From: Planctomycetota bacterium
GTDB taxonomy: Bacteria > Planctomycetota > Planctomycetia > Gemmatales > Gemmataceae
DNA length: 64,000 nt
Assembly: GCA_029777335.1 (NCBI GenBank)
Contig: JAKOSN010000085.1
Coordinates: forward strand, 1 to 64,000
Reading direction: 5' to 3'
Below the pieces are notes generated by a model that was given only the letters and a program-made list of their open reading frames with translations, made no database searches and had not been told where the DNA came from. The position numbers and the translations under genes are program-made. Below are positions 25,677 through 34,616 of the stretch, piece after piece; within the stretch, counting starts at the first letter, position 1, and the number at the start of each line of letters is the position of its first letter.

Positions 25677-26618
25677 ATGCGACTGGTGAACAAGGTTCAA
25701 GCGCGAGCGTTTGACCAGCGGTTGGGCGGATTCACGCTTATCGAGCTTCTGGTGGTGATCGCGATCCTCGCCGTTTTGATGGGTCTGCTCCTGCCGGCGG
25801 TACAGAAGGTGCGCGAGGCGGCGGCACGAACACAATGTGTGAATAACCTCAAACAGATCGGCCTGGCGCTCCAGAATTACCACGACACCGCGCGCTCCTT
25901 TCCCCCTGGCTATATCTCGAGTTATGATTCCGCGGGCAACGACACCGGACCGGGGTGGGGGTGGGCTGCCTTCCTCTTGCCGCAGATGGAGCAGCAGAAT
26001 CTCTACAACGCCATCCAGTTTACCCAGAACATTGAGGCACCTGCCAACAGTGCTCCTCGGGTGCAACCTCTGAAACCTTATGTGTGCCCGTCGGATAGTG
26101 TGTCGCCCACCTGGACCGCCACAAAATACGACCTCGCGGGCAAGCCAATCGCCTCGATCTGTGAGGTGGCTGCTGCGAGTTATGTGGGCAACTTCGGTGT
26201 GAGCGAACCGGGGGTCGATGGCGAGGGTATCTTCTTTCGCAACAGCAAGGTGACGATAGGCGAGGTGACGGATGGAACCAGCCTGACGATGCTGGTGGGC
26301 GAGCGGTCTTTTCGCTGGGCCGAGGCAACGTGGGTCGGCGCTGTCGCCAGTGCCTCGATGGTCACGTCGGCAAATTCGCCTGCACAGCCCGGAGAATGGG
26401 TTTCCTCTGGCTTTGTGCTGGGCCACACCTTCGAGGGCGCTGGAGGGCCGGGGTCCCCGGGGACGGAAGGAAATGGATTCTCCAGCCAGCACAGTCAGGG
26501 AGCGCATTTCGTCTTTGTCGATGGCCATGTGCAGTTCCTGCGCACAGCAATGGATCATCAGGTCTACCGGGCATTGTCTACCCGTGCAGGGGGTGAGGTT
26601 GTGGGAGGAGATTTCTGA
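25677..26618 (+). CDS. DUF1559 pilin-like / pseudopilin protein
   Basis: 313 residues from the ATG at 25677, with GGAGGG just upstream (an ATG at 25665 sits in that region). The prepilin cleavage site and hydrophobic helix are GFTLIELLVVIAILAVLMG, followed by RTQCVNNLKQIGLALQNYHD, the hallmark of planctomycete DUF1559 proteins. The C-terminal H-X9-DG motif is present as HFVFVDGHVQFL. These proteins are numerous in Planctomycetes and are thought to form type IV-pilin-like surface or secretion structures. The stop overlaps the next start (TGATG at 26616-26620), so the two are translationally coupled. Confidence 0.94.
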   Translation: MRLVNKVQARAFDQRLGGFTLIELLVVIAILAVLMGLLLPAVQKVREAAARTQCVNNLKQIGLALQNYHDTARSFPPGYISSYDSAGNDTGPGWGWAAFLLPQMEQQNLYNAIQFTQNIEAPANSAPRVQPLKPYVCPSDSVSPTWTATKYDLAGKPIASICEVAAASYVGNFGVSEPGVDGEGIFFRNSKVTIGEVTDGTSLTMLVGERSFRWAEATWVGAVASASMVTSANSPAQPGEWVSSGFVLGHTFEGAGGPGSPGTEGNGFSSQHSQGAHFVFVDGHVQFLRTAMDHQVYRALSTRAGGEVVGGDF

Positions 26619-26899
26619 TGCGTCGGCTTTTTCTGGGGTTGCTGCTGGTACTCCTGGTTGGCGGGGCATCCATGGTGGCGAGCGGATGCAGTGAGGGCGG
26701 CGGCAAGGCAGTCGTCGTGCCTCTGGATCAGGTGCCCGAACCTCTCGTCAAGACGGCGAAGGAGAAGTTGCCGGAAGTCAAGTTCGACCACGCGCGCAGG
26801 CTGTCGAATGGCAACTACGAGATTCGTGGCAAGGCCAAAAACGGCAAGGTGCGCGAGGTGGAATTAACACCCAACGGCGAGGTTGTCGAGATCGAATAA
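26618..26899 (+). CDS. Small PepSY-like lipoprotein
   Basis: 93 residues, start overlapping the DUF1559 stop. A signal peptide ends in a lipobox-like VASGC. The short mature part (VPEPLVKTAKEKLPEV followed by EIRGKAKNGKVREVELTPNGEVVEIE) has the helix-then-hairpin pattern of PepSY or BLIP-like domains. This type of gene often follows DUF1559 genes in planctomycetes. A periplasmic accessory function is inferred. Confidence 0.75.
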   Translation: MRRLFLGLLLVLLVGGASMVASGCSEGGGKAVVVPLDQVPEPLVKTAKEKLPEVKFDHARRLSNGNYEIRGKAKNGKVREVELTPNGEVVEIE

Positions 26900-26914
26900 G
26901 AGAAAAACGATCGG

Positions 26915-26947
26915 CCATGGCGCTCGAGGGAACTCGCTCTGCCATGG
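26915..26947. terminator. Hairpin between convergent genes
   Basis: CCATGGC (26915-26921) pairs with GCCATGG (26941-26947), with some additional pairing inside the loop. It lies between the lipoprotein stop at 26899 and the DUF1501 stop at 27030, and could end both transcripts. Confidence 0.4.
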
Positions 26948-27029
26948 GTCGAGCACAGAGAAGACCCACTCGTTTTGCGCAGGCCAACGTCGCCGGCGTC
27001 TGGGGTTGGTCCCCTCGTGAGCGGAGGGA

Positions 27030-28559
27030 TCAGGCCAGCGCGTCGGCGATCACCTCGGCATTTTGCACCAGGGGAATCGGCCGCCCGGTGCGATCGGTCA
27101 GGGTGGTTTCCAGATCGATGCCGAGCAGATGGTAGGCGGTCGCCAGGATGTCCTTGGGGGAGATCGGGCGCTCGGCCACCTCGCCGGCGATGCGGTCGGA
27201 TTTGCCAACCACGCGTCCGCGGGCCACTCCACCCCCCGCCAGCAAGGCACTGTAGACCTTCGCCCAGTGATCGCGTCCGCCATTCCGGGCCTTGCTCAGC
27301 TTCGGTGTGCGCCCGTGCTCGCTCAGGCATAGCACCAGGGTCTCGTCAAGCAGTCCGCGGGCATCGAGATCGCTGATCAGCCCATAGAGGGCGCGATCGA
27401 AGCCGGGGCAGAGTTCGTTCTTCATGCGCGGGTAGTGTTCCCAGTGGGTATCCCATCCCGAGCCGGCCAGGCCAAATTCGTCCCAGAAGACGGTGACAAA
27501 GCGCGAGCCCGCCTCGACCAGCCGGCGCGCGCTAAGACAGCCCTGGCCAAAAAGAGTCATTCCGTAGTTTTCACGCAACCGGGGCGATTCCTTGCTCAGA
27601 TCGAGCGCCTGACGAATCTTCTCCGAGCCAATCAGCGAGAACGCCATCTCCTGATAGCGATCATAGGCCTCGCCGCCGCCGGATTTCTCCTTGTTCCGGC
27701 GCGCTTCCTCGAACTGTTGCAAGAGGGAACGGCGACGATCCAGGCGGTCGAGGGTGATGTCGGTCGGCAGTTCCGTGGCGGTGGCCAGCTCAAAGCGGCT
27801 CTCCGGGCTGATGCCGACGTAGGGTTCGGCAACATCGATCTTTTGATTGTTCAGCGTCTTGGGCACCGTGCGCGTGGCCTTGCCATGAAACTCGGTCCAG
27901 GTGGGGTTGTAGGCCGAGCCGAGGAAGGCGGCATAAGGGCCGGCGCGCGGGACCTCGCCCTCGCGCTTTGAGCTGAAGGGGAAGGGCAACGCCAGGTTGG
28001 TTGGAAGCGCTGGCGGACGGCCCCCCTTGCGGCGTTCCAGGTAATCGACCACGCTGCCAATGAACGGCCAGTGACGCCCGTCGCGTGGGTTCAACTCCAT
28101 CGGCACATCGATCGTGGGCACCCCCGTGGTTGCGTAGGCCACCCCGTGGATCGGATAGGGATGCGTGACGGAACGAAGCACGGTTACCCGATCCATCACG
28201 CGCGCGGCGTGAGGGAGGAGTTCGCACACGTCCAGGCCGGGTAAACTGGAGCGGATCGACTTTAACTCTCCGCGAATATCCTCGGGAGCGTTCGGTTTGG
28301 GATCGAAGGTTTCAAGCTGGCTGGGGGAGCCATACAGAAAGAGGAGGATGCACGACTTCGCCTTGCCAAAGCTCTTGCCCACGCGGGCGCGGCTGGCGGC
28401 CTGGGTCTGGTTGAGACGCAGCAAGTCTCCCAGTCCGAGGCCAAAAGTGGTGAGTCCGCCCACGGTGAGAAAATCACGTCGACTCACGCCATCACAGAGG
28501 CGTTTGGTCGATCCCAGGATGCGCAACATCGACAAGGCCCCCCGAATCATTTCTCGCAT
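27030..28559 (-). CDS. DUF1501 family protein (first copy)
   Basis: About 509 residues if the ATG at 28559 is used; an ATG at 28529 is also possible and neither has a strong ribosome site. A twin-arginine-like leader (SRRDFLTVGGLTTFGLG) sits near residue 35. The alkaline-phosphatase-like DUF1501 pattern follows: CILLFLYGSPSQLETFDPKP, RSVTHPYPIHG, and the late LCLSEHGRTPKLSKARNGGRDHW. In planctomycetes these proteins usually pair with DUF1549/DUF1553 cytochromes; this copy stands alone, convergent with the pilin gene pair. The function (perhaps sulfatase-like hydrolysis outside the cytoplasm) is unproven. Confidence 0.9.
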   Translation of the reverse strand: MREMIRGALSMLRILGSTKRLCDGVSRRDFLTVGGLTTFGLGLGDLLRLNQTQAASRARVGKSFGKAKSCILLFLYGSPSQLETFDPKPNAPEDIRGELKSIRSSLPGLDVCELLPHAARVMDRVTVLRSVTHPYPIHGVAYATTGVPTIDVPMELNPRDGRHWPFIGSVVDYLERRKGGRPPALPTNLALPFPFSSKREGEVPRAGPYAAFLGSAYNPTWTEFHGKATRTVPKTLNNQKIDVAEPYVGISPESRFELATATELPTDITLDRLDRRRSLLQQFEEARRNKEKSGGGEAYDRYQEMAFSLIGSEKIRQALDLSKESPRLRENYGMTLFGQGCLSARRLVEAGSRFVTVFWDEFGLAGSGWDTHWEHYPRMKNELCPGFDRALYGLISDLDARGLLDETLVLCLSEHGRTPKLSKARNGGRDHWAKVYSALLAGGGVARGRVVGKSDRIAGEVAERPISPKDILATAYHLLGIDLETTLTDRTGRPIPLVQNAEVIADALA

Positions 28560-28675
28560 CGTAGCGGGTGATCGGGGGGAGATGCAAGGAGAATCTGGCA
28601 GCCGTCGCGCCAGACAGGTCATAGGACAGCCGAAAGTCACCCGTGCGAACCCACCCCCGAAGCGGAGCGTGCACC

Positions 28676-30025
28676 ATGCCCCGGCGCTTGCGTGAAGATG
28701 CCCTGGCGATCTGGCAGGCGGCCCTGGACGCGGCTCGCCCAGAGGAAGTGGTGGTGCGCGCCCTGACCGATCCGAGCCTGCCTCTGTCCGCCGCCCTGAC
28801 GCGGTGCCGGCGCATTCTTGTGGTCGGCGCGGGCAAGGCGGGGGTGGCGATGGCTCAGGCGCTGGAGTCTGCTCTGATCGAGCACCGCGACCGCATCACT
28901 GGGTGGATCAACGTTCCTGCGCCGATGCCTGGAAGTGCACTCCCAACCCTGCGCACAGGAGTGGTTCTGCACCCCGCGCGGCCGGCGGGGAGCAACCATC
29001 CGACGGCGGAGGGGGTTGTGGGCGCCGAGCGCATGCTGGAGTTGCTGGCCAGCGCTGGTCCGGACGATGTGGCCCTTTGTTTGATCTCCGGGGGAGGGTC
29101 CGCGCTCCTCCCTGCGCCGGTGGCCGGGGTTCCGCTCGAAGATAAACAGGCGATCACTCGCTTGTTGCATGGGTGTGGCGCGACCATTAACGAGATGAAC
29201 ACGGTGCGCAAACATCTGTCGCGCATCAAGGGCGGGCAGCTGGCCCAGGCGTTTCGCGGCCGTGCCCTCTTCAGCCTGATCATCTCCGATGTCATCGGCG
29301 ACCCGCTGGACGTGATTGCTTCCGGTCCCACCGCTCCGGATCCGACGACCTTTGCCGATGCCCTGGCCGTGCTGGATCGCTATAGTCTGCGTTCTCACAC
29401 GCCAGCCCGTGTGCTGCGTTATCTCGAAGAGGGGGCGCGCGGTGAGCATCCGGAGACCCTCAAGCAACTCCCCGCGCACGTCCACAACGTTCTCCTTGGG
29501 AACAACGAGCGGTCCTTGCGTGCGGCTCAGTCCCGGGGCGAGGAACGAGGCTATCGTGTGCTGAACCTTGGCTCGTACCTGGAAGGGGAAACGCGTCCGG
29601 TGGCGATCGCCCTGGCGGGGATTGTCCGCAGCATCAAGGCCCAGGGGATTCCGCTCTCGCCGCCGGTGTGCGTCCTTTCGGGGGGAGAGACCACGGTAAC
29701 GCTTGGGGCCGAGCATGGCAAGGGGGGACGCAACCAGGAGTTTGTGCTCGCCGCCGCCGTCTATCTGGGTGCCGACGGCCTGCGCAACGTGGTGGTGCTT
29801 AGCGGCGGAACCGACGGCGAGGATGGGCCAACGGATGCCGCCGGGGCGCTCGCGGAGGAAGATACTCTGGCACGGGCCGCCGCGCTCGGGTTGCGGCCGG
29901 CCGACTTCCTGGCGCACCACAATGCCTATCCGTTCTTTGCGGCGACGGGTGATCTCCTGTGCACGGGGTTGACTCACACCAACGTGATGGATGTGCGCCT
30001 CTTCCTGGTGGGTGGCGCTGGATAG
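28676..30025 (+). CDS. Glycerate 2-kinase (GckA/TtuD, DUF4147-MOFRL type)
   Basis: 449 residues from the ATG at 28676, 9 bases after GGAG; an ATG at 28643 lacks such spacing. N-terminal DUF4147 motifs: VVGAGKAGVAMAQALE, the SGGGSALLPAP glycine loop, and KHLSRIKGGQLAQ. C-terminal MOFRL motifs: LSGGETTVTLG, KGGRNQEFVLAAA and SGGTDGEDGPTDAAGA. The enzyme phosphorylates D-glycerate at C2, feeding it into glycolysis. Together with the hydroxyacid dehydrogenases at 18507 and 20131 it suggests glyoxylate or serine-cycle salvage. Older databases label such genes hydroxypyruvate reductase. Confidence 0.93.
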   Translation: MPRRLREDALAIWQAALDAARPEEVVVRALTDPSLPLSAALTRCRRILVVGAGKAGVAMAQALESALIEHRDRITGWINVPAPMPGSALPTLRTGVVLHPARPAGSNHPTAEGVVGAERMLELLASAGPDDVALCLISGGGSALLPAPVAGVPLEDKQAITRLLHGCGATINEMNTVRKHLSRIKGGQLAQAFRGRALFSLIISDVIGDPLDVIASGPTAPDPTTFADALAVLDRYSLRSHTPARVLRYLEEGARGEHPETLKQLPAHVHNVLLGNNERSLRAAQSRGEERGYRVLNLGSYLEGETRPVAIALAGIVRSIKAQGIPLSPPVCVLSGGETTVTLGAEHGKGGRNQEFVLAAAVYLGADGLRNVVVLSGGTDGEDGPTDAAGALAEEDTLARAAALGLRPADFLAHHNAYPFFAATGDLLCTGLTHTNVMDVRLFLVGGAG

Positions 30026-30165
30026 GGCGAGCCCTTCGTTCCTCGATCCGGGTTGCGTGGATCTTTCGGGAGGAGTAGTCTGGGGCGCGGAGACACCCCC
30101 CGAAGGTGAGCGCTGCCACAGGGAGTGTGCGCAGCGCGGTGCGAGTTCCAGCAAGGGAGGATGGC

Positions 30166-31044
30166 ATGCGACCCGTAACCGTGACCCTGGCCCTGATGGC
30201 GTTCCTTCTGGGGAGCGGGGCGGCCTGTGGGCAGACCTATACCATCAAGATCAAGCGCGATCCCGGCGAGGGAAAGAGCGTGCTGGTGCGCGAGGTCGAT
30301 CGCCAGGGAGGTTATGCGCGCGTCCTCGACGGTGCCGGCAAGGTGCTGGAGGAACAGAAGCCCGACGTGATGAAGGAAGTCGAGTACACCACGACCATCC
30401 TCAAGACGGGCCAGCCGCGTCCGCTCAAGTTCAAACGCACCTATACCAAGGCGACTGTCACCCAGGGAGCAAAGTCGATCGCGTTGCCGTACCAGGGGCG
30501 CACGCTTGTTTTCGAGATGGGCGCCAAGGGCAACACCTACCAGGCGGTCGCCGAGGGCACCCCCGAATTGAAACCCGAGCAGTTTGGCGATGTGCTGCGC
30601 ACCCTCAATGACGACGACGAGGACAAGGATCGCCTCTTTTTGCCGGGCAAGCCGGTTCGGGTCGGTGAAGCCTGGGTGGTCGATGCTCGCAAGATCGCCG
30701 ACAAGTGGGGGAAGGATTTTGGAGGAGAGGTCGATACCGCGCGCGCTCAGGTGACCGGAAAACTCCTTCGCGCTTATGAAAAGAATGGGCAACAATGGGG
30801 CACTGTGGAAGTGTCGATCGATCTCCCATTCAAGAGCATGCGCGGCCTTACTTTGGCCGAGCCGGGCACCTTCAGCTTCAAGGCGGTCATGGATACCGCC
30901 ATCGATGGGTCCGCAGCCGCCGGGGTGATGCGCATCAGCGGGGTGATGGCCTACAAGCTCACCCGGCAGCGCAATGACGACAAACGCACCCTCGATACGC
31001 GCGTTGAATTCATCAATGAGAAGACGGCACAGGAACAGAACTAA
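30166..31044 (+). CDS. Exported protein of unknown function
   Basis: 292 residues from the ATG at 30166, directly preceded by GGGAGGATGGC. The signal peptide ends near GAACGQ. The mature part is beta-rich and Lys/Asp-rich, starting TYTIKIKRDPGEGKSVLVRE, with an acidic patch NDDDEDKD in the middle. Its size and strand pattern resemble the DUF6263-type exported proteins common in planctomycetes, and it looks similar in layout to the partial protein at 63321. It is followed by the dimethylformamidase-like gene after 40 bases. The function is unknown. Confidence 0.72.
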   Translation: MRPVTVTLALMAFLLGSGAACGQTYTIKIKRDPGEGKSVLVREVDRQGGYARVLDGAGKVLEEQKPDVMKEVEYTTTILKTGQPRPLKFKRTYTKATVTQGAKSIALPYQGRTLVFEMGAKGNTYQAVAEGTPELKPEQFGDVLRTLNDDDEDKDRLFLPGKPVRVGEAWVVDARKIADKWGKDFGGEVDTARAQVTGKLLRAYEKNGQQWGTVEVSIDLPFKSMRGLTLAEPGTFSFKAVMDTAIDGSAAAGVMRISGVMAYKLTRQRNDDKRTLDTRVEFINEKTAQEQN

Positions 31045-31084
31045 TACCGTGTACCACCTCTGGCGCACCTGATGAGAGAACCCC

Positions 31085-32488
31085 ATGATCCGCCGCTTCC
31101 TCTCCCCCGTTGTCGTCCTGGTCCTGGCCTGGCCCGCGATGGTTCTGGGCCAGGCTTCCAAACCCCTCCCTCCACCCGTTGAGGGGTACACCGATCAACT
31201 CAGTTATGCCCCCGGCGAGGAGATCGCCTTTCATCTCTCGGCGCCGGCCGAGGACACCCGTTTCAGCCTGGAAATCGCGCGCCTGGGAGCCGAGCGAACA
31301 GTTGTCTGGAAGAAGGACAACCTGGTCGGCAAGCACTATCCAACGCCGGTCGATGCCTCGGCACGCGGGTGTCACTGGCCGGTCGCTTTCACGCTCCCCC
31401 TCCCCGCCGACTGGAAAGCGGGCTACTACAGTGGACTTCTCCGCTCGAAAAAGGAGAACAAGGAAACCACCTCCGAACTCTTCTTTGTGGTGCGCTCGGC
31501 CCATCCCGGGAAGGACACTCGCATTCTGCTGCAACTCTCCACCAACACCTACAACGCCTACTGCAACTGGGGCGGGTATAGCCTTTATGCCTACAACGGC
31601 CGTCACAAGGTGCAGGGGCGGCGCGTCTCCTTCAATCGGCCGATCGCCGGGCAATTTCGCAACTGGGAACTCCCCTTTGTGCAGTGGGCGGAGAAGGCCG
31701 GCTACAAGCTCGATTATGCCGTCAACAGTGATCTGGAGTTTCATCCCGAGTTGCTCAAGCATTATCGCCTGGTGCTGAGCGTCGGCCACGATGAATACTG
31801 GTCGGCGCCCATGCGCGATCATCTGGAGAAGTTTATTTCTGAGGGCGGCAATGTCGCCTTCCTGAGTGGAAACACCTGTTGCTGGCAGGTGCGCTCCGAG
31901 GAGAAGGGCCGCGCCCTCGCCTGCTGGAAACAATCGTTTGGCGACGATCCCTATTACCTGGCGGGCAAGCACCAGCATTTGACCACCTTGTGGAGCCATT
32001 ATCTGGTGAAACGACCAGAGAATGAGCTGACCGGCGTTGGCTTCCTTCATGGCGGCTATCACCGGAGCCATGGGCAATTCATGGATGGCTCCGGTGCGTT
32101 CACCATTCACCGGCCTGAGCACTGGCTGTTCGAGGGAACGAAGACCAAACGCGGCGAGAACTTTGGCGGCAAGGATACGATTGTTGGTTACGAGTGCGAT
32201 GGCTGCGAATTCACACTGCAGGAGGGGTTGCCCGTGCCCACCTGCCGCGATGGCACGCCGAAGACCTTCACCATTGTCGCCACGGCGCCGGCTCGTTGGC
32301 ATCCCGACGATTGCGAATGGTACGAGAAATGGGAGAAGGGGCGCACGGGAGCCGCGGTCCTGGGGACCTACACGCGTAACGGCACGGTGGTGACGGTGGG
32401 TTCGACCGACTGGGCCCATGGGTTGCGCGGGAACGATCCGGTGGTGGTGCGGGTAACCCGGAACGTTCTGGATCGCCTGTCAAAGTGA
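31085..32488 (+). CDS. Exported N,N-dimethylformamidase beta-subunit-like protein
   Basis: 467 residues with an N-terminal signal peptide (MIRRFLSPVVVLVLAWPAMV). After an immunoglobulin-like strand region (YTDQLSYAPGEEIAFHL), the main domain contains LLQLSTNTYNAYCNWGGYSLY, VNSDLEFHPELLKHYRLVLS, SVGHDEYWSAPMRDHLEKFI and GGNVAFLSGNTCCWQVR, the pattern of the dimethylformamidase large-subunit C-terminal domain. In that enzyme this region builds the metal-dependent amidase core. Here it is exported, so substrate and activity are uncertain; planctomycetes carry many such relatives. Confidence 0.83.
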   Translation: MIRRFLSPVVVLVLAWPAMVLGQASKPLPPPVEGYTDQLSYAPGEEIAFHLSAPAEDTRFSLEIARLGAERTVVWKKDNLVGKHYPTPVDASARGCHWPVAFTLPLPADWKAGYYSGLLRSKKENKETTSELFFVVRSAHPGKDTRILLQLSTNTYNAYCNWGGYSLYAYNGRHKVQGRRVSFNRPIAGQFRNWELPFVQWAEKAGYKLDYAVNSDLEFHPELLKHYRLVLSVGHDEYWSAPMRDHLEKFISEGGNVAFLSGNTCCWQVRSEEKGRALACWKQSFGDDPYYLAGKHQHLTTLWSHYLVKRPENELTGVGFLHGGYHRSHGQFMDGSGAFTIHRPEHWLFEGTKTKRGENFGGKDTIVGYECDGCEFTLQEGLPVPTCRDGTPKTFTIVATAPARWHPDDCEWYEKWEKGRTGAAVLGTYTRNGTVVTVGSTDWAHGLRGNDPVVVRVTRNVLDRLSK

Positions 32489-32626
32489 GCGCCAGGCTCT
32501 ATAGTAGACGGCGTGGACAGGGAGAGTGAACCAACTGCCGAGCGGAACCCGGATCGCCAGTTTTTCCGAGCGATCCTTGTTCGCCGCTCGCTCCTCCCGG
32601 TCGCCTTCGTGGACAGGAGAACGATC

Positions 32627-34504
32627 GTGGCGCTGGTGGTGCAGAAGTTTGGCGGATCGAGTGTGGCGACGGCCCAGCGGATCATGGCAGCGGCGCGGCG
32701 GGCCATTCGCTGCAAACAGGCGGGCAACCAGGTGATCGTGGTGGTTAGCGCCCGGGGCGATACCACCGACGAACTCATCGACCTGGCCCACGAGATCACC
32801 GAACAACCCCCCGCGCGCGAACTGGACATGCTCCTGTCCACCGGCGAACAGATCTCCATTGCCCTGATGGCGATGGCCATTCAGACGCTCGGACAGCCGG
32901 CGATCAGCTTTACCGGCGCGCAGATTGGGATTTTTACCGACAGCACTCACACCAAGGCGCGTATCAAGAGCATCTCCACGATGCGCATGCTCCAGGCGCT
33001 GCAACAGGGCAAGATTGTCATCGTCGCCGGGTTTCAGGGGATCGACGAGAACGACGATATCACCACTCTGGGACGGGGCGGATCGGATACCACCGCCGTC
33101 GCCCTGGCCGGGGTCCTCAAACACGATCTCACCCCGCGCTCCAGCAAGGAAGCCGTGCTCGCGGCGGCGACCAACGAGGTCGATTGCGAGATCTACACCG
33201 ATGTCGACGGGGTGTACACCACCGATCCCCGCATCGTGCCCGAGGCGCGCAAGATCGATGAGCTGAGCTACGATGAGATGCTGGAACTGGCCAGCCTGGG
33301 CGCCGGGGTGATGCATTCGCGCAGCATTGAATTTGCCAGCAAGTTCGATGTGCCAGTGCATGTGCGTTCATCCTTCAGCGATGCCGAGGGAACGTGGATT
33401 GTTCCCGAGGCCGACTGGATGCACGCGGTGGTGGTGTGCGGGGCGGCCCTGGTGCGTGACGAGGCCCGCATCTCGATTCAGGGGGTGCCTGACGAACCCG
33501 GGATCAGCCATCGCATCTTCACCGCGATTGCCGAGCGCAACATTGTGGTGGACATGATCGCGCAGAACGTCGGAAGTGGCGGGCGCGCCTCGATCGGGTT
33601 TACGGTGCTGGCCAATGAACTGCAGCCGACGTTGGAGGTGCTGGCTCCGCTGGCGTCCCAGCTGGGCGCCACAGTGGAGCACGAGGAGCCGGTGAGCAAG
33701 GTGTCGATCGTGGGCACCGGGATGCGGACTCACACCGGCGTGGCCGAGCGCATGTTCGCCGCGCTCAGCCAGGAACAGATCAACATGAAGATGATCACCA
33801 CCGGGGATATCAAGATCTCGGTGCTGGTCGATCGCAACGATGCGGTGCGCGCGCTGCGGGCGGTGCATCAGGCCTTTCGACTGGGCGAGCCACGGCCCGG
33901 CGCGGGCTTGCCTCCCCTTCCCGGCCAGGCATCGGAGGCCAGCCGTGGCTTCCGCCTGCGCCCGACCTCCACTCCCGGCGAGCGCACTGGCCTCGATTTT
34001 AACGCGCTCACGCAGCGGCTGGCCAACATGGAAGATATCCTGATCAGCGATATTTTCCTCACGGGCGATCAGGGGCGTATCACGATCTTCGATCTCCCCG
34101 ATGTGGCCGGTAACTGTTCGCGTATCTTCCAGGCAATTGCGGCCGATGGCATTGTGGTGGACATGATTGTGCAGAACCTGACCGCGGCCGGGCGCGCCGA
34201 GCTCTCGTTCAGCGTGCCAGAAACCGACCTGGCGCGCGCCCTTCAGCTCACGCAGGAGGTGGTGCGAGGCATCGACGGCAACGCGCGCGTGGTTTCCGAT
34301 GGGAACATCGCCAAGCTCTTTGTGGTGGGCGTGGGGATGCGCACCCACACGGGCGTGGCCCGACGCATGTTTGGTGCGCTGGCGCAACGGGGGATCAATA
34401 TCAGCATGATCAACACCAGCGAGGTGCGCGTGAGTGTGGTGGTCGACCGCGCGCGCGGCGCCGACGCCCTGGAGGCGCTGAAGGAAGCGTTCCACGTTCA
34501 GTGA
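32627..34504 (+). CDS. Aspartate kinase with four ACT domains
   Basis: 625 residues from a GTG at 32627, 6 bases after AGGAGA; the open frame reaches 32513 but without a good start. The kinase core begins LVVQKFGGSSV, and includes STGEQISIALMA, GRGGSDTTAVALA and DVDGVYTTDPR. Two ACT domains follow in the usual place (about 270-415), ending with IKISVLVDRNDAV. A linker then leads to a second ACT pair (about 470-625: ITIFDLPDVAGNCSRIF; VGVGMRTHTGVARRMFG). Typical aspartokinases are about 400-450 residues with two ACT domains; doubled ACT pairs are known in cyanobacteria. It catalyses the first step to Lys/Thr/Met, presumably with feedback control. Confidence 0.94.
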   Translation: MALVVQKFGGSSVATAQRIMAAARRAIRCKQAGNQVIVVVSARGDTTDELIDLAHEITEQPPARELDMLLSTGEQISIALMAMAIQTLGQPAISFTGAQIGIFTDSTHTKARIKSISTMRMLQALQQGKIVIVAGFQGIDENDDITTLGRGGSDTTAVALAGVLKHDLTPRSSKEAVLAAATNEVDCEIYTDVDGVYTTDPRIVPEARKIDELSYDEMLELASLGAGVMHSRSIEFASKFDVPVHVRSSFSDAEGTWIVPEADWMHAVVVCGAALVRDEARISIQGVPDEPGISHRIFTAIAERNIVVDMIAQNVGSGGRASIGFTVLANELQPTLEVLAPLASQLGATVEHEEPVSKVSIVGTGMRTHTGVAERMFAALSQEQINMKMITTGDIKISVLVDRNDAVRALRAVHQAFRLGEPRPGAGLPPLPGQASEASRGFRLRPTSTPGERTGLDFNALTQRLANMEDILISDIFLTGDQGRITIFDLPDVAGNCSRIFQAIAADGIVVDMIVQNLTAAGRAELSFSVPETDLARALQLTQEVVRGIDGNARVVSDGNIAKLFVVGVGMRTHTGVARRMFGALAQRGINISMINTSEVRVSVVVDRARGADALEALKEAFHVQ

Positions 34505-34616
34505 GGTGACGAGGGGATCTCGTCTTGCTTCCAAACGGCCGTTTGGGAAAGATGGCGGTTCGAGCCATTCGCCGGAGTGGGAGAGCGCTCCGGCCTTCTC
34601 TTCCAAGGATGGACCC

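Noticed and set aside
25548-26669. 373-codon minus-strand open frame opposite the pilin-like gene
   Set aside because: The plus strand has a classic prepilin site and H-X9-DG motif; the antisense frame has none.
28637-30154. 505-codon minus-strand open frame opposite glycerate 2-kinase
   Set aside because: The plus-strand gene has all DUF4147/MOFRL motifs; the minus translation has no recognisable domain.
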